A stretch of DNA of 64,000 bases from the NCBI GenBank assembly GCA_964247055.1, contig OZ176052.1, positions 10,602,001 through 10,666,000 on the forward strand, in the 5' to 3' direction. The stretch comes from Paragordius varius (Eukaryota; Nematomorpha). Shown here one piece after another: positions 1-13,991 of the stretch. Under the pieces are notes generated by a model, which ran no database searches, was not told where the DNA came from, and saw only the letters and a list, made by a program, of their open reading frames with translations. Position 1 is the first letter of the stretch. Each line of letters begins with the position of its first letter. The position numbers and the translations under genes are program-made.

Positions 1-1250
1 GAGGCAATTTTTCGAAAATTCAATGAGAGCATATGGAATCAATCATGATGGGTATTATCCGAATTAAGGTGAAAAATTTAATCTAGCGATTTTTTGTTTC
101 GCCCCTGTTTAGGGGGCTACCCTTTTAAAACTGCATCACCATATTGATACAGCATGACTTTGAAGCCAAATTTGAGAAAACCTATGAGACTATGTGAGTT
201 CAATAAGGGCCTAAAATATTTATTACCCTTTAAAAAACAAATTTAGAATAGGGGGTTATTTAATGAGTCGCTAAGTAAAGTTTTAGGCCCTGAAATATGC
301 GCTGCCATGGAACAATATTTTTGTTTTGAAACAATTCCAATAACTTATAGGAACATATGAAATCCATAATAATTTCAGATTTTCCCCATATAAAGGCAAG
401 AATTTACCTCAGCGCTTTTTTCATATAGGTCTATATGTAGGGGTCTACCGGTTTAAAACTAGGCGCCATACAAAAATGGCCTGATTTTGGAGCTAATTTT
501 CTAAAAACTAAAGAAGCCATAGGAGTTCAATAAAGGCTTTAAATAATACCCATAAAAAGGTAAAAATTGTAATCTAGCGGTTTTTTCCGTTAGCCGTTAA
601 TTTGGGTCATTCACCTCAGTAAACAATATATTAGTATGAATGCACAGTTTTGAAAATTCTATAGAACACCTTTTTGAATATCCTATGAGATTATAATTAA
701 ATAATGTTTCAAAATAATCCACATATATGGATCACAATTTTGTTGATGCTCTTTTTCAAATAGCGCCCCCCTCCAGCTCAAGAAGTCCCAAGATCTTCGG
801 ACTTCGTATCAGCCCGAGATTTACGCTAGTATATAATAAAAATATAGAATTGTGGCTTTAAGGCAATTTCCTGAGAAATGTTGAGGCCCATTCAATTCAA
901 ATATTTATTTTTTTATATTTTTTACAAATGCGCCTAACATAGTCGGCTTATATTTTTTGAATTAGCTTGTGTATTTAGCCTTTCCCTTGTAAATAAATTT
1001 TTGCAAAAACAATGTCCTCAAAAATTTGGCAATTCTTCTCCAAGTTATGAAACTATAAGAATAGGGGTTAAAGGTATTCCCTGTATAAATGATTAAATCC
1101 AACTTTTTCTATTAGCCGCTGGATAGGGCTACTCCATATAAAAATAACACGCCTTTGAATCGTAATAAAACCTATAAGACCATATGGACTTAATTGTTTT
1201 AGGTCCCATAACCAAAAATAAACAAGCGCTTTTTAAAAATAGTTCCACAC
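1..1250. repeat. Degenerate tandem repeat, unit about 165 bp
   Basis: A recurring block can be followed by eye: an AT-rich 'tcaataa' stretch, then 'aaaggcaaaaatt', then 'ctagcg' with a T-run, then a 'gtagggctac'-like GC-richer segment, then 'cctatgagac'. Starts of similar blocks lie near 37, 190, 360, 520 and 680, giving a period of roughly 160-170 bp, with a weaker copy near 1060-1220. Units are strongly diverged. No coding potential seen. It could be an old satellite or the tandem core of a transposon. Confidence 0.5.
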
Positions 1251-1959
1251 ACTATGCTTCGTCGAATGTGACTTTGCAGCTCTTTCAGAGAAAGACGACC
1301 AATAATTTTTAGTATTCGGTATTTCCCGTTGCGCAAACAATAATTCAAGATCTTTTAAGTTAATCCATGATGATTAGTACCCCCATAAAGATCACCCCTT
1401 TAAACAGTATCTATGGATAAATGTTATTAAGCTTATACGAGAAACAATCTTTTATCGCCTAATGATATTATCTACTAAGTCATTACGAAGCGTCCGGCCA
1501 CAATTAGTAATGTATTATATTCATTTCACATTATTTAATTTTATATTCTCCGTTGAATTTAATTGGCCTATTGTTTTTATTGGACGACTATTCTAATGTT
1601 AGTCCCTTGAAGTTAGGTACATCAAAGCCTAGTGATAAATATATAATTAAAAATTATATTTAAAAATCGAAATAATTTTATTTGATAAGTCCAAAGCTCT
1701 AAACAAAAATTATTGTAAGTAACCAAATAAGTTTTAATAAATGTCAAATGGTCATATTGATTCTTTATTTTCCTACATTGTATTCAATACTTTACCTTGG
1801 GGTAGTTTTATGACCAGAGAAATCAGAATTCGCATATAAGTATAATATATTAATCAAAATTAGCTTTATAAGTGCAATTTTTTAAAAAAAACATAAAAAA
1901 CTCTTTATCTTATAAATTTTCGGTCATTTTTCCTCAAATCTCTTATAAAAGCTAACACA
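1251..1959. other. AT-rich DNA, nothing recognised
   Basis: No conserved open reading frame, RNA gene or clear repeat was recognised here. Confidence 0.5.
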
Positions 1960-2585
1960 GCCACAAAAAATATATATGAAATAAATATTTAATAGGAAAA
2001 TATATCAGGATTATATTTCTTACAGTTTTGGCCTTACGAGTTATTAAAACTTTTGTGGTACTCCATATGAGAAAATGGCAATTACGCACAGTTTGATAAA
2101 ATATATGTGGTGATGTATATGTTTTATTCCAAAAATATCATCTAAATATATCATAAATTACACATATCCAATATTTTTATAAAATATAGATGTGGGCTCC
2201 TATATTCATTTTTTTTTCAAGACCCGTCTATGGCCAAGTTCTCTTAAATTAAAGAAAGAGCCGAGATTACGCTAAAAAATTTAAATATATAAATTTTCAC
2301 ATCAATAAAAAGTTTTGAATAAATGGATATTTACTTATTAATCAATACTTTTTCAATATAAAATAATGATAAAAATTTCTATTACCTCAGAATTTTTAAA
2401 TATTTCGTTTGCTTTTAATTTGATAAACATAAATTTGTAAACGAACGAATTTTTCATTAAAAGTTTGCATCTTTACAAAAAAATTTTTCCATACTCTACC
2501 ACATATTCAAAATATAATAACTTTCTTAACTCACTCGTAAGCTCTAAAACTTAAAGCATCACTAGAATCTCTTGATTATTTTATC
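1960..2585. repeat. Decayed copy of the foldback repeat family
   Basis: The left arm (about 2000-2300) begins with a 'tatcaggattat' block and runs through 'gatgtgggctcc'. A shorter reverse-complement arm at about 2450-2585 ends in 'taactcactcgtaag'. The same blocks recur at 2.7-3.8, 23.1-23.9, 30.4-31.7, 36.6-38.3 and 56.5-60.3 kb. Confidence 0.55.
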
Positions 2586-2599
2586 TATCCTCTTATATT

Positions 2600-3860
2600 A
2601 TATATATATATATATATATATACCCCGATTTCAGACGCAGTTTTATACAACAGCCAAATAAATGTAAATTACCCTGCGCCAAAATTGGGGGGTGAAAAAT
2701 ACCTGATGAAATATATATATATATATATATTCCGAAAGAAAAATGTATCAGGATTATCATGATGCTTTTGGTTATGGCTCTTACGAGTGAGATAAGAAAG
2801 TTATTTACACTTTTGTTAAAAATACTCCATATCAGAAATTGGCTTGGGCACATTTTTATATCTATTTTTTTGGTGAAATAAATGCTTTATTCGGAAAACT
2901 ATAGTATACCAATACCTCCCTAAAAATCAAAACAAAATTATTAAATTTTTATTTTTATAAAGCTCCGTAAGTTCCAATTTTTTTTCTGCTAAAATGTGCT
3001 AATTCTCTTAAAATAAACACGAAAATGCAGGGATTGCGCGATAAAATAAATATATACAAAATTTCAACATCATAATAAATATTAAAAAAAGCACACTTTT
3101 TCAAAAATAAAATTTTTAGAAAAATTTTGTTAAAGCGTATTTCATACCATTAACGGCATGATGGAAATTGTACTTTAGATATTTTACAAATAGTATTCGA
3201 TAATGCTCATTTATGTCATTTGCGTTCTAATTTTGGTACCCCAATTCATATTTAACATAAATTTTAAGCTAAACGATTATTATAAACAATATTCTGAGGT
3301 AATAGAAATGTTCAGTAATATATCATTTTATAGAAAAAGTCTTTATAATATCTTGGATCGTTTTTACACCGTTTCTATCATGCCAAAATTTTTCTAAAAG
3401 TTTAATTTCGAAAAAATAATATATTCTTTGATGTCAAAACTAAATATATGTTTAAAATTTTTATCGCTCCAACCCTTTTTTTGCGTTTAGATTAAGAGAA
3501 GTAGCCCATTTTATTACAGCAAAATGAGAATTTCGGAAATTACGTCAAAATATTTTTTTAAGAATATTGTTTTGCTTTTTATAGGGAGTTTTTTTATATA
3601 TTTTAGGGATATTTTTTAGAATGAAGCATTTATCTTTCACCAAAAAAAATTTTATTTAAAAAAATTGCGCTAACTTCGTTTTCTATATGAAGCACTTACC
3701 ACAAAAGTGTTAATAACTTTCTTATATCACTTGTAAGGGCCATAACCAAAAGCATTATGATAGTCCTGATACATTTTCCTATCAAAATAATAATTTTAAC
3801 AGGTTTATTATTTGGTAACTGTGTTATGGTTTAAAATGTACATAATTATTTTAAAGGGGT
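2600..3860. repeat. Palindromic foldback repeat with AT microsatellites
   Basis: The block at about 2740-3130 ('tatcaggattatcatgatgc', 'cttttggttatggctcttac', 'gcatgatggaaa') returns as its reverse complement at about 3400-3790, giving a long imperfect palindrome with a short centre near 3250. (AT)n tracts at about 2600-2621 and 2710-2730 sit where the same tracts sit in the full copy at 36,641. No coding region is supported; small open frames inside are chance. Confidence 0.65.
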
Positions 3861-6800
3861 TTAAAGCATTTTAGCGGCATATTTCCGATTTGGTAAAATG
3901 AACTGTTTATTTCAATCAATGTTCTGAGTTATTTATACTATAAGACTTTAAAAATTTAAAAACTGTGAAAAATATAAGCTTTTTTAGTCAAATGTTCGAT
4001 AATTTATATTCTGATCAAAATAACTTTTAAAACAATCGTTTATTTAATAATGGTATAGAATACAAAAGTATAAATATCAGTTTAAAAGAAGGTAATGAAG
4101 TGTTAATAAAACCAAGTATTTGAAGTTTAAAACAAAAATTTTAAATGGAAGGGCGGAATCTTTTTTTGACAAAAAGTAGATCGTCCTAATATAAATTATG
4201 TTTTAATACTTAATAAAAATAAAGGTCATGATATTTTTGGTCAAATCCAAATATTCTAAATATAATTATTTACTATTGTTTTTTATCCAAATTTTGTTTT
4301 CCAAATCTTTTCGAATTCGATTAATAATATTTTTGTAAAATATTATGACACCGTCGTCAGTAGGTGACCATTCATTCATAATTTCAAATTAATCCCGATT
4401 TTTATTAAAATCCCCAGGTATTTTTATTTATGCATATCAAACAAATTTTGATTTTTATATAGTATAATAATTTTTAAGAATTAAATTTAAAATAACATTT
4501 TTTATTTTATATTGCTGGAATATACATTAAGATATATTTTAAATTTTTATGTTGTGGTAATAACTCGTGTTATTACTTAACATAAATGCTGAAAAGTACT
4601 TTTTATAACACGCATGACATAAAAATATTTGCACCTGCCCTATTCTTTCTGTAAATTCTTTTTTATGTCCATGAGACCACGCATTCTCTCATCACACTTA
4701 CACTTCGACACACCTATCATCGCCTTTATACATAGCATTAAAAATTTTATTTTATAATATTAATTTTTACCATTCTAGTTCAGAAATCATTGATGTTTGG
4801 AGTTTTTTCCAATTATTCTGATATGTTATAGGTTAGATTGTAAAATATAAAATTTTTATTTTAAAATCGTATTTTTATAATATTTTCCTCCTTACTGTTT
4901 TATTATTTTTTTATAATTAAACTACATCATTATAAAATAATAAAATTTTACATTAATAATTATTTTTTTCCAATGTCCACTTTTCAAAACCCCTAGAAAA
5001 ACCCTTTTGTATATCTTTTATCCCCTATTATCATTGTAACTAACTTGATAATTTTTCTATATCAAAATTATGAAATTAAAAGTGAAAATAAATATAAAAA
5101 TAAAATATTATAAACATATATAAAACTCTTTAAAAAATCTAACATTGATCATCAGATAAATACATTAATATTTTCTATATTAACAGTAAATTAATGTAGA
5201 ACACCCCTAAATTTATTCTGTATTAACGTTAATTAAAATAAAGACTTTTTGACAGGCTAAATTTAACGCATATGTTTTTTCCCCAAATTAATGTTTAAAG
5301 GTAGGTATACGTTACGAATATTTGTCAAATTTGTCAAGAAACTTGATTGAAAACCTACTATGTATCTTAAACACCATCAGATCTTTTTTATGTTCTGTAC
5401 CATATTTTGACCCAATATTTTTTTATTTTACTGTATTCTTTCTCCCTTTTTATATTTGACTTCCCACCATAAATTTTTAAGGTTATAAATAAAGGGGTTG
5501 ATTTTTGTACAGTTAGATCTGTAATTTTTTTGACATATTTTAAAAGGGACCTTTCCTTTCTCAATTAAGATTTTCTTTATATATATATTTGAATTTTTAT
5601 CTAATTTTAGAAATACAGGTAGTAAAAATAGCATTTTAAATTATTTTTTCCCCTATCTCATTTGAAAATGAAAAAAGAAACGTTAAGTTGTTGCTATAAA
5701 TTTTGGTGCGAAAAAAATCGATTTTTTAGACTCAATTATTTATTTATTTATTTATGTATAAATGTCTAATGATTTTCCTTTCCTGACTTTTTACACCTTT
5801 AATATAGTTTGTGTATTTGGATGTATGAGAAAATTTTTTTTATCAATATTATGCTGTATCGCTATTAATACATGTAGCTTTTGGTCTTTTTAACTTAAAA
5901 ATCTCTGTTTTTAAGTTTGGTTTTTTTAAATACTCATATTATACATTTGATAATAATAAAATTTATAGTTAAGTTATTGGAAAATAAAACTTTTTTTTAT
6001 TATTATTTTTTATTTTCTATCATATATTCCGCGCGCGCACTTACACACCACTTGTATAAACAGAGAGGCTCACCCTTTTGAATGTTTTCCAAAACAAAAA
6101 TTTGCATTGCCTTCTCCACCTCCTATCTTATCGTTTAAAAAACGGATTTTTATGGATTATCATTTCATTTGGATCGTTTGCCGTGTAATGATTGATTTTT
6201 TTTCATAATAATTTTGGCAGACTTAGTATACATCATAAATCCAATTTAGAAAACATTTTTAATATACTCACTCATATTTTATATGACAGACAAGGAAAAA
6301 CAATGTTTTTCCCAGCAAAAATATTAAAAAACTATCTGTACCTGGCATGGTTTAGATTTAGCAAGTAAGTAATTATTAGCTAATTAATAAAATATTTTTC
6401 AAATATAAACACTAAAAATCTGGTTATCAATCGTTCTTTCGATGTAGGCCCTACCCAAGGTAAGTTATAAAAAAAGCCTGATCAATATTTTTGCCTTTAT
6501 TCAAAAAATAGCATAAACCATTATTGCAACTCATATAATCTCCTAGGCGAAAAAAATTATTAAAATCCAAGTTATTTTTATTTGACGGTGTATTTTCACG
6601 TGAGACAGGCTTACAAATTTTTAAAAAAATGAGTACCTACCCAGGTGGAAATATTATAAGAGCGCTCAATTTAATTTGCCTTTATGCTGGAAATAGCTGA
6701 AATCTTTAATGAATTCATATGGTCTCATCTGTGAAAATTTTCTTCAAAACCACATTTTTATACAGTGGCGTATTTTACACAGGGTAATATAGGAATTTTA

Positions 6801-9429
6801 TATATGAGCAATTTAAGTCAAAAATTTTATCGTGACGAAGAGTGTGTATAAAATTAAACTAGTTTGCCATTTTTATTAAAGAAAACTTCACTTAGCATTT
6901 ATCAGATTACCAAATCTTTAGCGATTCGGTTATCGCTATTATAAGACATGCGTATTTTAAACAGTTTTTTCGACTAAGCTATAGTGACGCTTGGTAGGAT
7001 ACATTTATCATAAAGTTATTGATAAATTATCCAAATTACTATTACATCAATTTAAACGGTATTAACTTTTGATTTGTTTTGCAACAATAAATATAATCGA
7101 AATGATGATTGTATTCATAAGCAGCTCAACAAATTATTATTTTGGTTAAGGTCAAACTTTAATCGTACAACACCCATTATCTACTTTTTATAAGTTTACC
7201 AACTATTTAAGCCCAAAACGAATTTTTTTAACGGTTATTAAACCGCTTGATTATTTCCATTTTGATGGTTTTACCGCCAAGAGTTATATTTGTGATAGGT
7301 AAGATTATACAGTTAACCTGAACCAAAGCTTTTTTTACAGTTTTTTAGATCGGAATAAAAGTGGATAAATTGTTTTCAAAATTATTACTAATATTATATT
7401 ATAGTTTAATAGTAAAAATATGTGTTTTAAGTATAATATAATAAATTTATTTTTTTAAATAATTTACATTTGGCAAACAAATAACAGCAGTAGGCAACAG
7501 ATTTTTTTATTTAAAAAAATAATTTTTTTACATATATTATTATATATATATATATCTATCTATCTAGCATGAATATTAAAATTATACTTTTTGTTCAGTT
7601 TTAATATTCCCATCAAACTTTTTTTTACTTATTTATCGTAAACCGCTAACCACCATTATTTTGTGTGTTTTGTCTTGTTGGGTTACCAAAATGTACACTC
7701 TACCTTGCAAAACGAACGAAAAAGCTTATTTTACTGATTATCTTGTCTTTTTTCTATATGATTCACATGAAAATGGTTAATTCAGATATGTCAAAATTAC
7801 ATCATGGATAGGTATACAGTTAAGACTTTAAAACCATTCATTTTTTTAATTTTTATTTTAGAGAATGTGTTAATGACTTTTATTTAATATGTATTATTAA
7901 AAAGTATCTTTTTTTAAAATATTACAATTGTGAAAGCATTTTTAATGGATATTTATATCTTGATATCCCTCACAGTCAATGATCGTAATATCCAAAAAAT
8001 TAATTAAAAATATAGTATTTACAACAGTTTTGTCAATATTTTTCTTAAAGCAAAATTAAAATTTTAATTAACAATTTTTATTGTTTTGGAAAATCAGAGA
8101 TTAAATTAGTTACATATATTAGGGAAGTTAACTTTAATAGGTTTTGTATTGATGAAAGCAGTGGTTACCAAATTTTGGCTATCGCGCCCCCCATATTATT
8201 AAAATTATGTGAATTTTATATTTACATACAATAAAACTTTTTTAAGTTGATCTGACTCTTTTTAATCTTTTGTTTGTGAAATAAACCTTAATGTTTTTTC
8301 ATAAAATTTTGGACGTAGGGAGCCACAAAAAGGACGTTTATCTTTCTAATACGAAAAGTTTTTTATTTTTGTTTTTTCTCAAGCAGGGATGTCCAAAACG
8401 TGCGGTCCACAAATAATTTGGACCATAATTTGCAAAGATATAGGATTTAATAAAATCAATATTTAAACAAATTTGGCAAAAATGTTATATTGTGTTCAAA
8501 TTTTACAATTTTATGTTTTAAATTAAAACAATAGGGCCCTTCGTAATTATTGAGTAAAAATGCGGACTGCAAAGCCATTTATGTTGACCCTTGTTTTTAA
8601 AGTCAAAGATTAAAATTTTAGATTTTTATCCATGCAGTTGATTATTGGATTTTATTAAATATTTTGCTTGTATATTATGATTATTTTTGATCTAATGATA
8701 CATATTTAACATTGGGGTTCCTTTTAGAATAGTTTTCTACCCTAAAGTATTTTTATATTTGATATCTTAAAACATATGTATTCTATTTATGGGTAAAATT
8801 TATAATATATATTCTATCGCATTTTACGCATAGTATTTTATAAAATATTTTAGATGCGGAATTATATAAAGATGATTATAAACTTTGTTCCCGCTAAATG
8901 TTTTTTGATAATCTTTAAACGATGTCAGATAAAAATAATTATAACATAACAAAACAAAAACATTTATTTATAATTTGGCAGCAAAATCGTCATATTTAGT
9001 TTTTAATAATCAGGTGTATATTTTAATTTATGATTATCCTGGGCTGCCCACATTTAAATAAAAACTAAGTAACATCAGAATTTCAGTAAAGCTTAAGTTT
9101 AATGCTAATTTTAATATCATTTTTCCCTTTAAATACTATTTTTAGGCATTCATGTACCGCTTAAATTACATAAATACCACCATTAATTGTTCAATAAAGG
9201 CTAAATAATATTTTTTGACCATTTATTTATAAACCAGATTTCATGCTTTTGAAATAAAGCTATCGGTTTATTCAGGTAACTGACTGTTTTGGAAAACAGC
9301 AATAATTGGTGAAATAAATAATGTAATATTGCGTTGTTAAATTTAATTAGTAATAGTCATATGTTTTTATTTTTGAATGCGGCCCCCGATGCCATTTTGG
9401 TTGGTTGCATAGATGATACAAAACTCCAA
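3861..9429. other. Gene-free AT-rich region
   Basis: About 5.5 kb with no coding region I can support on either strand. It contains reversed units of the 165-bp repeat (6430-6830), a TATC/TA microsatellite near 7540-7566, and two GC-richer patches near 8163 and 8386 that look like hAT terminal sequences ('cagtggttaccaa', 'cagggatgtccaaa') without a confirmed partner end. Confidence 0.5.
6430..6830 (-). repeat. Reversed units of the window-start repeat
   Basis: Read on the minus strand, this shows the same order of blocks as 1-800: 'agattatatgagtt', 'tgaataaaggcaaaaa', then 'gggtagggcct'. About two units are visible. Another single unit occurs at about 35,599-35,706. The repeat is therefore dispersed and not only tandem. 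Confidence 0.45.
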
Positions 9430-10390
9430 ATATAAATTTTGACAAATATATATGTTCTTTTTACATCTAAAAATATTGGTCCAACGTAAGAATTTTTTTA
9501 TTAGGGTTTATCGAAAATTTTTGGCCCCGATTTAACATTGAACTCGAAATTTTCAAAATTAACAATTTTAGATATAGAGCCATGTATTTTATATCACTCT
9601 TGAAATAGTGCGAAAAACTGTATCTTTCGAATGGTAGTTTGTCATTTAATCAGATGTAAAAGTTATTTGGCTTTTCTGGTAAAAATTTTCAACCCTTAAA
9701 TAAGTCAATTTTCACAGATTAAAATGTTTAATAATCATATAAATTATTTTGTTATAATTTTGGGGTTTACATTATTTTGAAATTAAAAAAAAATCTTTGA
9801 TAAATTTTTTGGTTCGCTTTTTTGATAAAAAATATTATTATCAAAATTATTTTAGCTAGTGGATATTAAAATGCATGGTTATAACTGTAAATTTATTTAA
9901 TAATCGTTTTAAAAGATCAAGAATACCTTAACCTATATTTTTAGTCTTTATAATTTTGAAATTATAAGCCTCCCATGATGATGGTAATTTTTTAAAAAAC
10001 GAAAATTATAAAAATGCCTGTTTTTAATGTAAAGCAATAAATAAGTGTTTTGATCAAAAATTTCTTGTATCTTTTTTGGCCATTCATTGCCATTTAGACA
10101 AAGTTTGAGCTATTTTCATCCATTAGTTTTAAAAATATAATAATTAAAAAATTGCTGTCGCTTCGCGCGTTTGTCGCTTCCTATGGCCAATATTTACTAT
10201 CGATGTAAAACATATTAGTATACATTTTATAGAGTTTTAATTACTCTTTCGAATAATATATTACAAGTGGGCATTTGTTGTAAATTTTTTAAGAAAAACA
10301 TTTTTTAGTAAAATTTTGATAAAGACGGCGTATAATCATAAAAAATTCTTTAGTGAAACTATAATTTTTATTTCATATTAACTGAACTGT
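9430..10390 (+). repeat. Dispersed repeat B, copy 1
   Basis: A block of about 0.95 kb matches 42,720-43,690 in reverse complement. Shared landmarks in order: 'ttattagggtttatcg', 'gatatagagccatgtatttt', 'cgaatggtagtttgt', 'ttttatagagttttaatta', 'gggcattt'. No long open frame and no terminal inverted repeat seen. Family unknown. Confidence 0.65.
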
Positions 10391-10650
10391 TAAAATCATA
10401 GTAAATATCAGAAAATGCTAAATACTCAAGTGGCAGAAAAAATAAAAAATCACCCATTTATGAGTTTGGTCATGACCACGGTTTGAATTTGATTATTTTT
10501 TTAAATGCAGGCGGTCGCATAAGGGCGAGGGGGCGCTATCACGGATTCAAGCACCGGGCGCTAGAAATGCAAATTTCGCCTCTGACTCAATATATTCACA
10601 ATCAAAATCATATTTAATTGAGTAGGTAGCGACGAGCGTTTGTTTTGTTT

Positions 10651-10725
10651 ACGATGTGGAAATATCCCCTAATATCTTTGGTGAAAATTTGAGATAACCT
10701 TTGTTTACGACGATTTCCACATCGT
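10651..10725. repeat. Hairpin-forming inverted repeat
   Basis: A 13-bp perfect stem ('acgatgtggaaat' at 10651-10663 and its complement at 10713-10725) encloses a 49-bp loop. Nearby sequence at 10,500-10,560 is unusually GC-rich for the window. Probably part of an old element; function unknown. Confidence 0.4.
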
Positions 10726-10887
10726 GACCATATTGCAGATATATTTTTACCGTCTGACTCAAACTTGTTAATTATTGAAAACTATTTATATTTTTGATTT
10801 TTCTAAAATATTTTCACAATCACTAGAATACAAGCCCAAGAAAATAGAAAATTACTCTTAACACTAAAATTGGGAGTTTATCTAGCC

Positions 10888-11160
10888 CAGTGGTGCCCAA
10901 AAAGGGGCACCGCCCCCAAGTACGCGAAAAATTTGGAGAAATTAATTAAAAAGTAAAATTGGAAACAAATTTAAGGATTTCAAATACGAATTATCAAGAT
11001 TTGTCACTGATATGGATAAAAATTTCAAAAATGCATGCAGATATAAGGATCTCATGATTGGGATTTTTATAATATATATTCTTGAATATTTTGAGAAGGG
11101 GGCGCAAGAATTTTTATTTTAAATTTGGTGGGGGCATGAACAAAAATTTGGGAACCACTA
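10888..11160. mobile_element. hAT-type MITE with 8-bp target duplication
   Basis: Terminal inverted repeats 'cagtggtgccca' and 'tgggaaccacta' bound a 273-bp element. The 8-bp direct repeat 'atctagcc' flanks it exactly (10880-10887 and 11161-11168). Short length, no coding capacity, 8-bp duplication and a CAGTG-type end fit a non-autonomous hAT element. Two other elements with the same end sequence lie at 39,726 and 50,597. Confidence 0.85.
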
Positions 11161-11168
11161 ATCTAGCC

Positions 11169-13991
11169 CATAAACGCATAACATTTTTTAGAATATGAAT
11201 TTGAAGTGTTAATTAGGTTCGAGGGCTATTTTTTTTATTGTTCGGCAGTAAATAATTCTTTTTAACATGATTTTAAAATATTACTTAGAGATTTCTTTAT
11301 TGTATTTAGTTTGATCGGACGGCGTTTAATAAAATATGTACTTTTACTTAACCGTTAATTTTTAACATATTATCAACTAGATTGAATATTTGATTGATAA
11401 CTTGATTAAAATTAATTTTTGAGAGAATGCTGGGTTGGCTTTTAAAAATTCGTAAATGTCAATAGATGATTATCAAAATGGTTTTAATAGAAGATATATT
11501 AATCATAATATATATTAATGAAATAACCGATTGAACTATCAACAAAATTTTTATTAGTGAATATATATCGTATTTCATTACTCAAGTATAAGATAAAAGG
11601 GGATATAGGTTCCCCTATTTATTTTTATGGTATTTCCGTTTATTATTCACTACTTTTTATTCATAAATAATTATTTTTAATATTGATTGATTGATTAGTT
11701 GATCAAGCTTAATGGAAATAATTAATAAAATTATCGATTAAAGGTCCAATTTGAACATTATGTCTAATTATATATGGTTCAAAAATAATTATTTATTATT
11801 CAGACCCTTCCCTAAAAACACCGCGCTTGACAACATTCTGTTTCTACCGCGATTAAAGCGGTTTAATAATTAATTTAGCTGCAAAAAGTTTTTCGATCGG
11901 TTAATCATTATTAAATGTTATTATAACCACAAAGTAATATATAATAGTTTGATATATAAATAAATTACGTAGTATGTATGTGTCTCTGTATTTAATGAGA
12001 TATTTTTAATATAATTTATTAAAACCGAAAAAATCAATATTTTCCCTATTAATATATACATAACTCAACATATCTCTCATTCGAATACGTTTTAATGTAT
12101 ATTTAGGCAAGCAAAAAGGGGGATGGATGAGATCTCTATAAGCAAATATAGATGAAAGAATATATCAATTAAAAAATGAAAAAATTATAAAACTTAGAGA
12201 TTGTAGTTTCTAAAAAATGATATTATTATTAATTATACATTGGTTGGTTTGTATACATACATAAGAAGAAACATGAAAAGATTATCAATTTGCCTTGAGT
12301 TTGGTGTATATATATATAAATTGTATTGTAAATAAATAAATTTTTAAAAAATTAATGAAATTAAATTAAATATATGTATATATAAATTTAGTCATTTTCT
12401 CTGTTAAAATAAACTTACTTAAAAAATTTAAATCAATATATCCGTAATCTAAATTTTCAACCAATATTTAAATTTTATAGATGAATATAGCTTAGTTCCA
12501 TTTTTAACATGATATAAAAATAAATTAACTTAAAATTAGGCATGAAATTGAGAGCAGTGAGTGAGTACAAGCTCATTTTATCTATTAAATTGAATTTTAG
12601 GCATGATTCTATTTTCTAAATTAAATTTTTATTATTGTTTTATATGTTGCTTTGGCTGAAATTTCTCATTTTCAAAAACCAAAACCGAGCGAACAAAACA
12701 AACTACATAAATAAAAATCTCTCTTAATATATTTTTTAGCACGAGAAAAAGAAATAAAAAGAATGAATATAGTATGCAAAGGAAGATTCACCATAGTTTT
12801 TTTCATATATACTTAATAAATTGTTTGTTTTGATATACACATATATTCTTTGCTTAAGGAAGCGTGGTTGGTTATTTATGTGTTTATATTTTATGATAAT
12901 ATAAAACAAAATATTTCAAATTTAATTATCTATATATTATTACAATCTCCATCATATACTATATTTTCAGTCAATACCTACATATATAAAATGATTTAAA
13001 CATTTTTTTGCAAAATAAATACTTAAAAATCAGTTTTTAAATTCTTGCAGAAGATATTGCCCACGAAGGTATTCTTTTATAATATTTTAACAAAATGATT
13101 GATTATTATTGTATTGTTCCTTTATTCATTCTGTATGCCTTAAAATTTGGCAAAGTAACTTTTGTCTGAATAAATATTTTGAAAATCACAAAAAATATTT
13201 TATAGGATAAAAGTTTTTTTCAAATTTTTGTCAAATTATATTGAATTAAATTTACAAAGATTTTTGTTATCTAATTTTTTATGCAATGTCAATCATGTAT
13301 CAGTTATTATATATTTTTTGGCACACCAACCTGTCAATCACTTGTATGTTGGCTTAATTTTGGCTTTTATACTTTCTAAACTTGTTGCAACATTAATATG
13401 GTAATTTTTTTTTTAATTATAAAATTTAAATTTTTGTTTGAAGGTGATTTTTATTTACATAACGAAATAAAAAATTAAATTGGAAACAACTATCTGTTTC
13501 AATTCAAACTTTTCTAAAAAATATTAACCCTCGAAACGATGCAAAGAAAAAAATATTTTGTTAATTAGATTCCGAACGAAAAATATATGAATTTACGATT
13601 ATTTTGTAACTTTTATAATTCATTTATCGATTTTTCGGATCGAATTTTTAGTTAGTTTTTCTTTAATCCAAAAATTATTAATGTTGCTGCGAAAAATAGA
13701 CTAATTGTTATTAGTTTTATTTTATTATTATTTACATTCTTAATTAATTTTTCTTATCGTATTATCCTATTTTTTCATTCGATTGCGGCTAATTATATTA
13801 AATATATTTAATTTTATATCCGTAGATTTAGTCATAGAACTTGTGTCTAAAAAGTCCTACAATCTATTGTTTCATCCTCGTGTCGTTTGTCATAAAAACA
13901 ACCTCTATGGACACGCTTTTGTTATAAAACGTCTGATATTTCTCAATCGCGGCGATTTGTTTAAAATCACTAATTTAGACATTGCACCCCT
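11169..13991. other. AT-rich region upstream of the E-protein gene
   Basis: No coding region recognised. As the 5' flank of the E-protein gene it may hold its promoter or untranslated exons, but I could not define any site. A possible 3' splice site ('ctaatttag') ends 16 nt before the start codon at 13,992. Confidence 0.4.

Noticed and set aside
3203-3397. Small membrane-protein-like open frame
   Set aside because: It lies at the centre of a foldback palindrome and is rich in chance Ile/Phe codons from AT-rich DNA.
8163-8610. One or two hAT MITEs
   Set aside because: End-like sequences 'cagtggttaccaa' and 'cagggatgtccaaa' are present, but I found no convincing partner end or 8-bp duplication.
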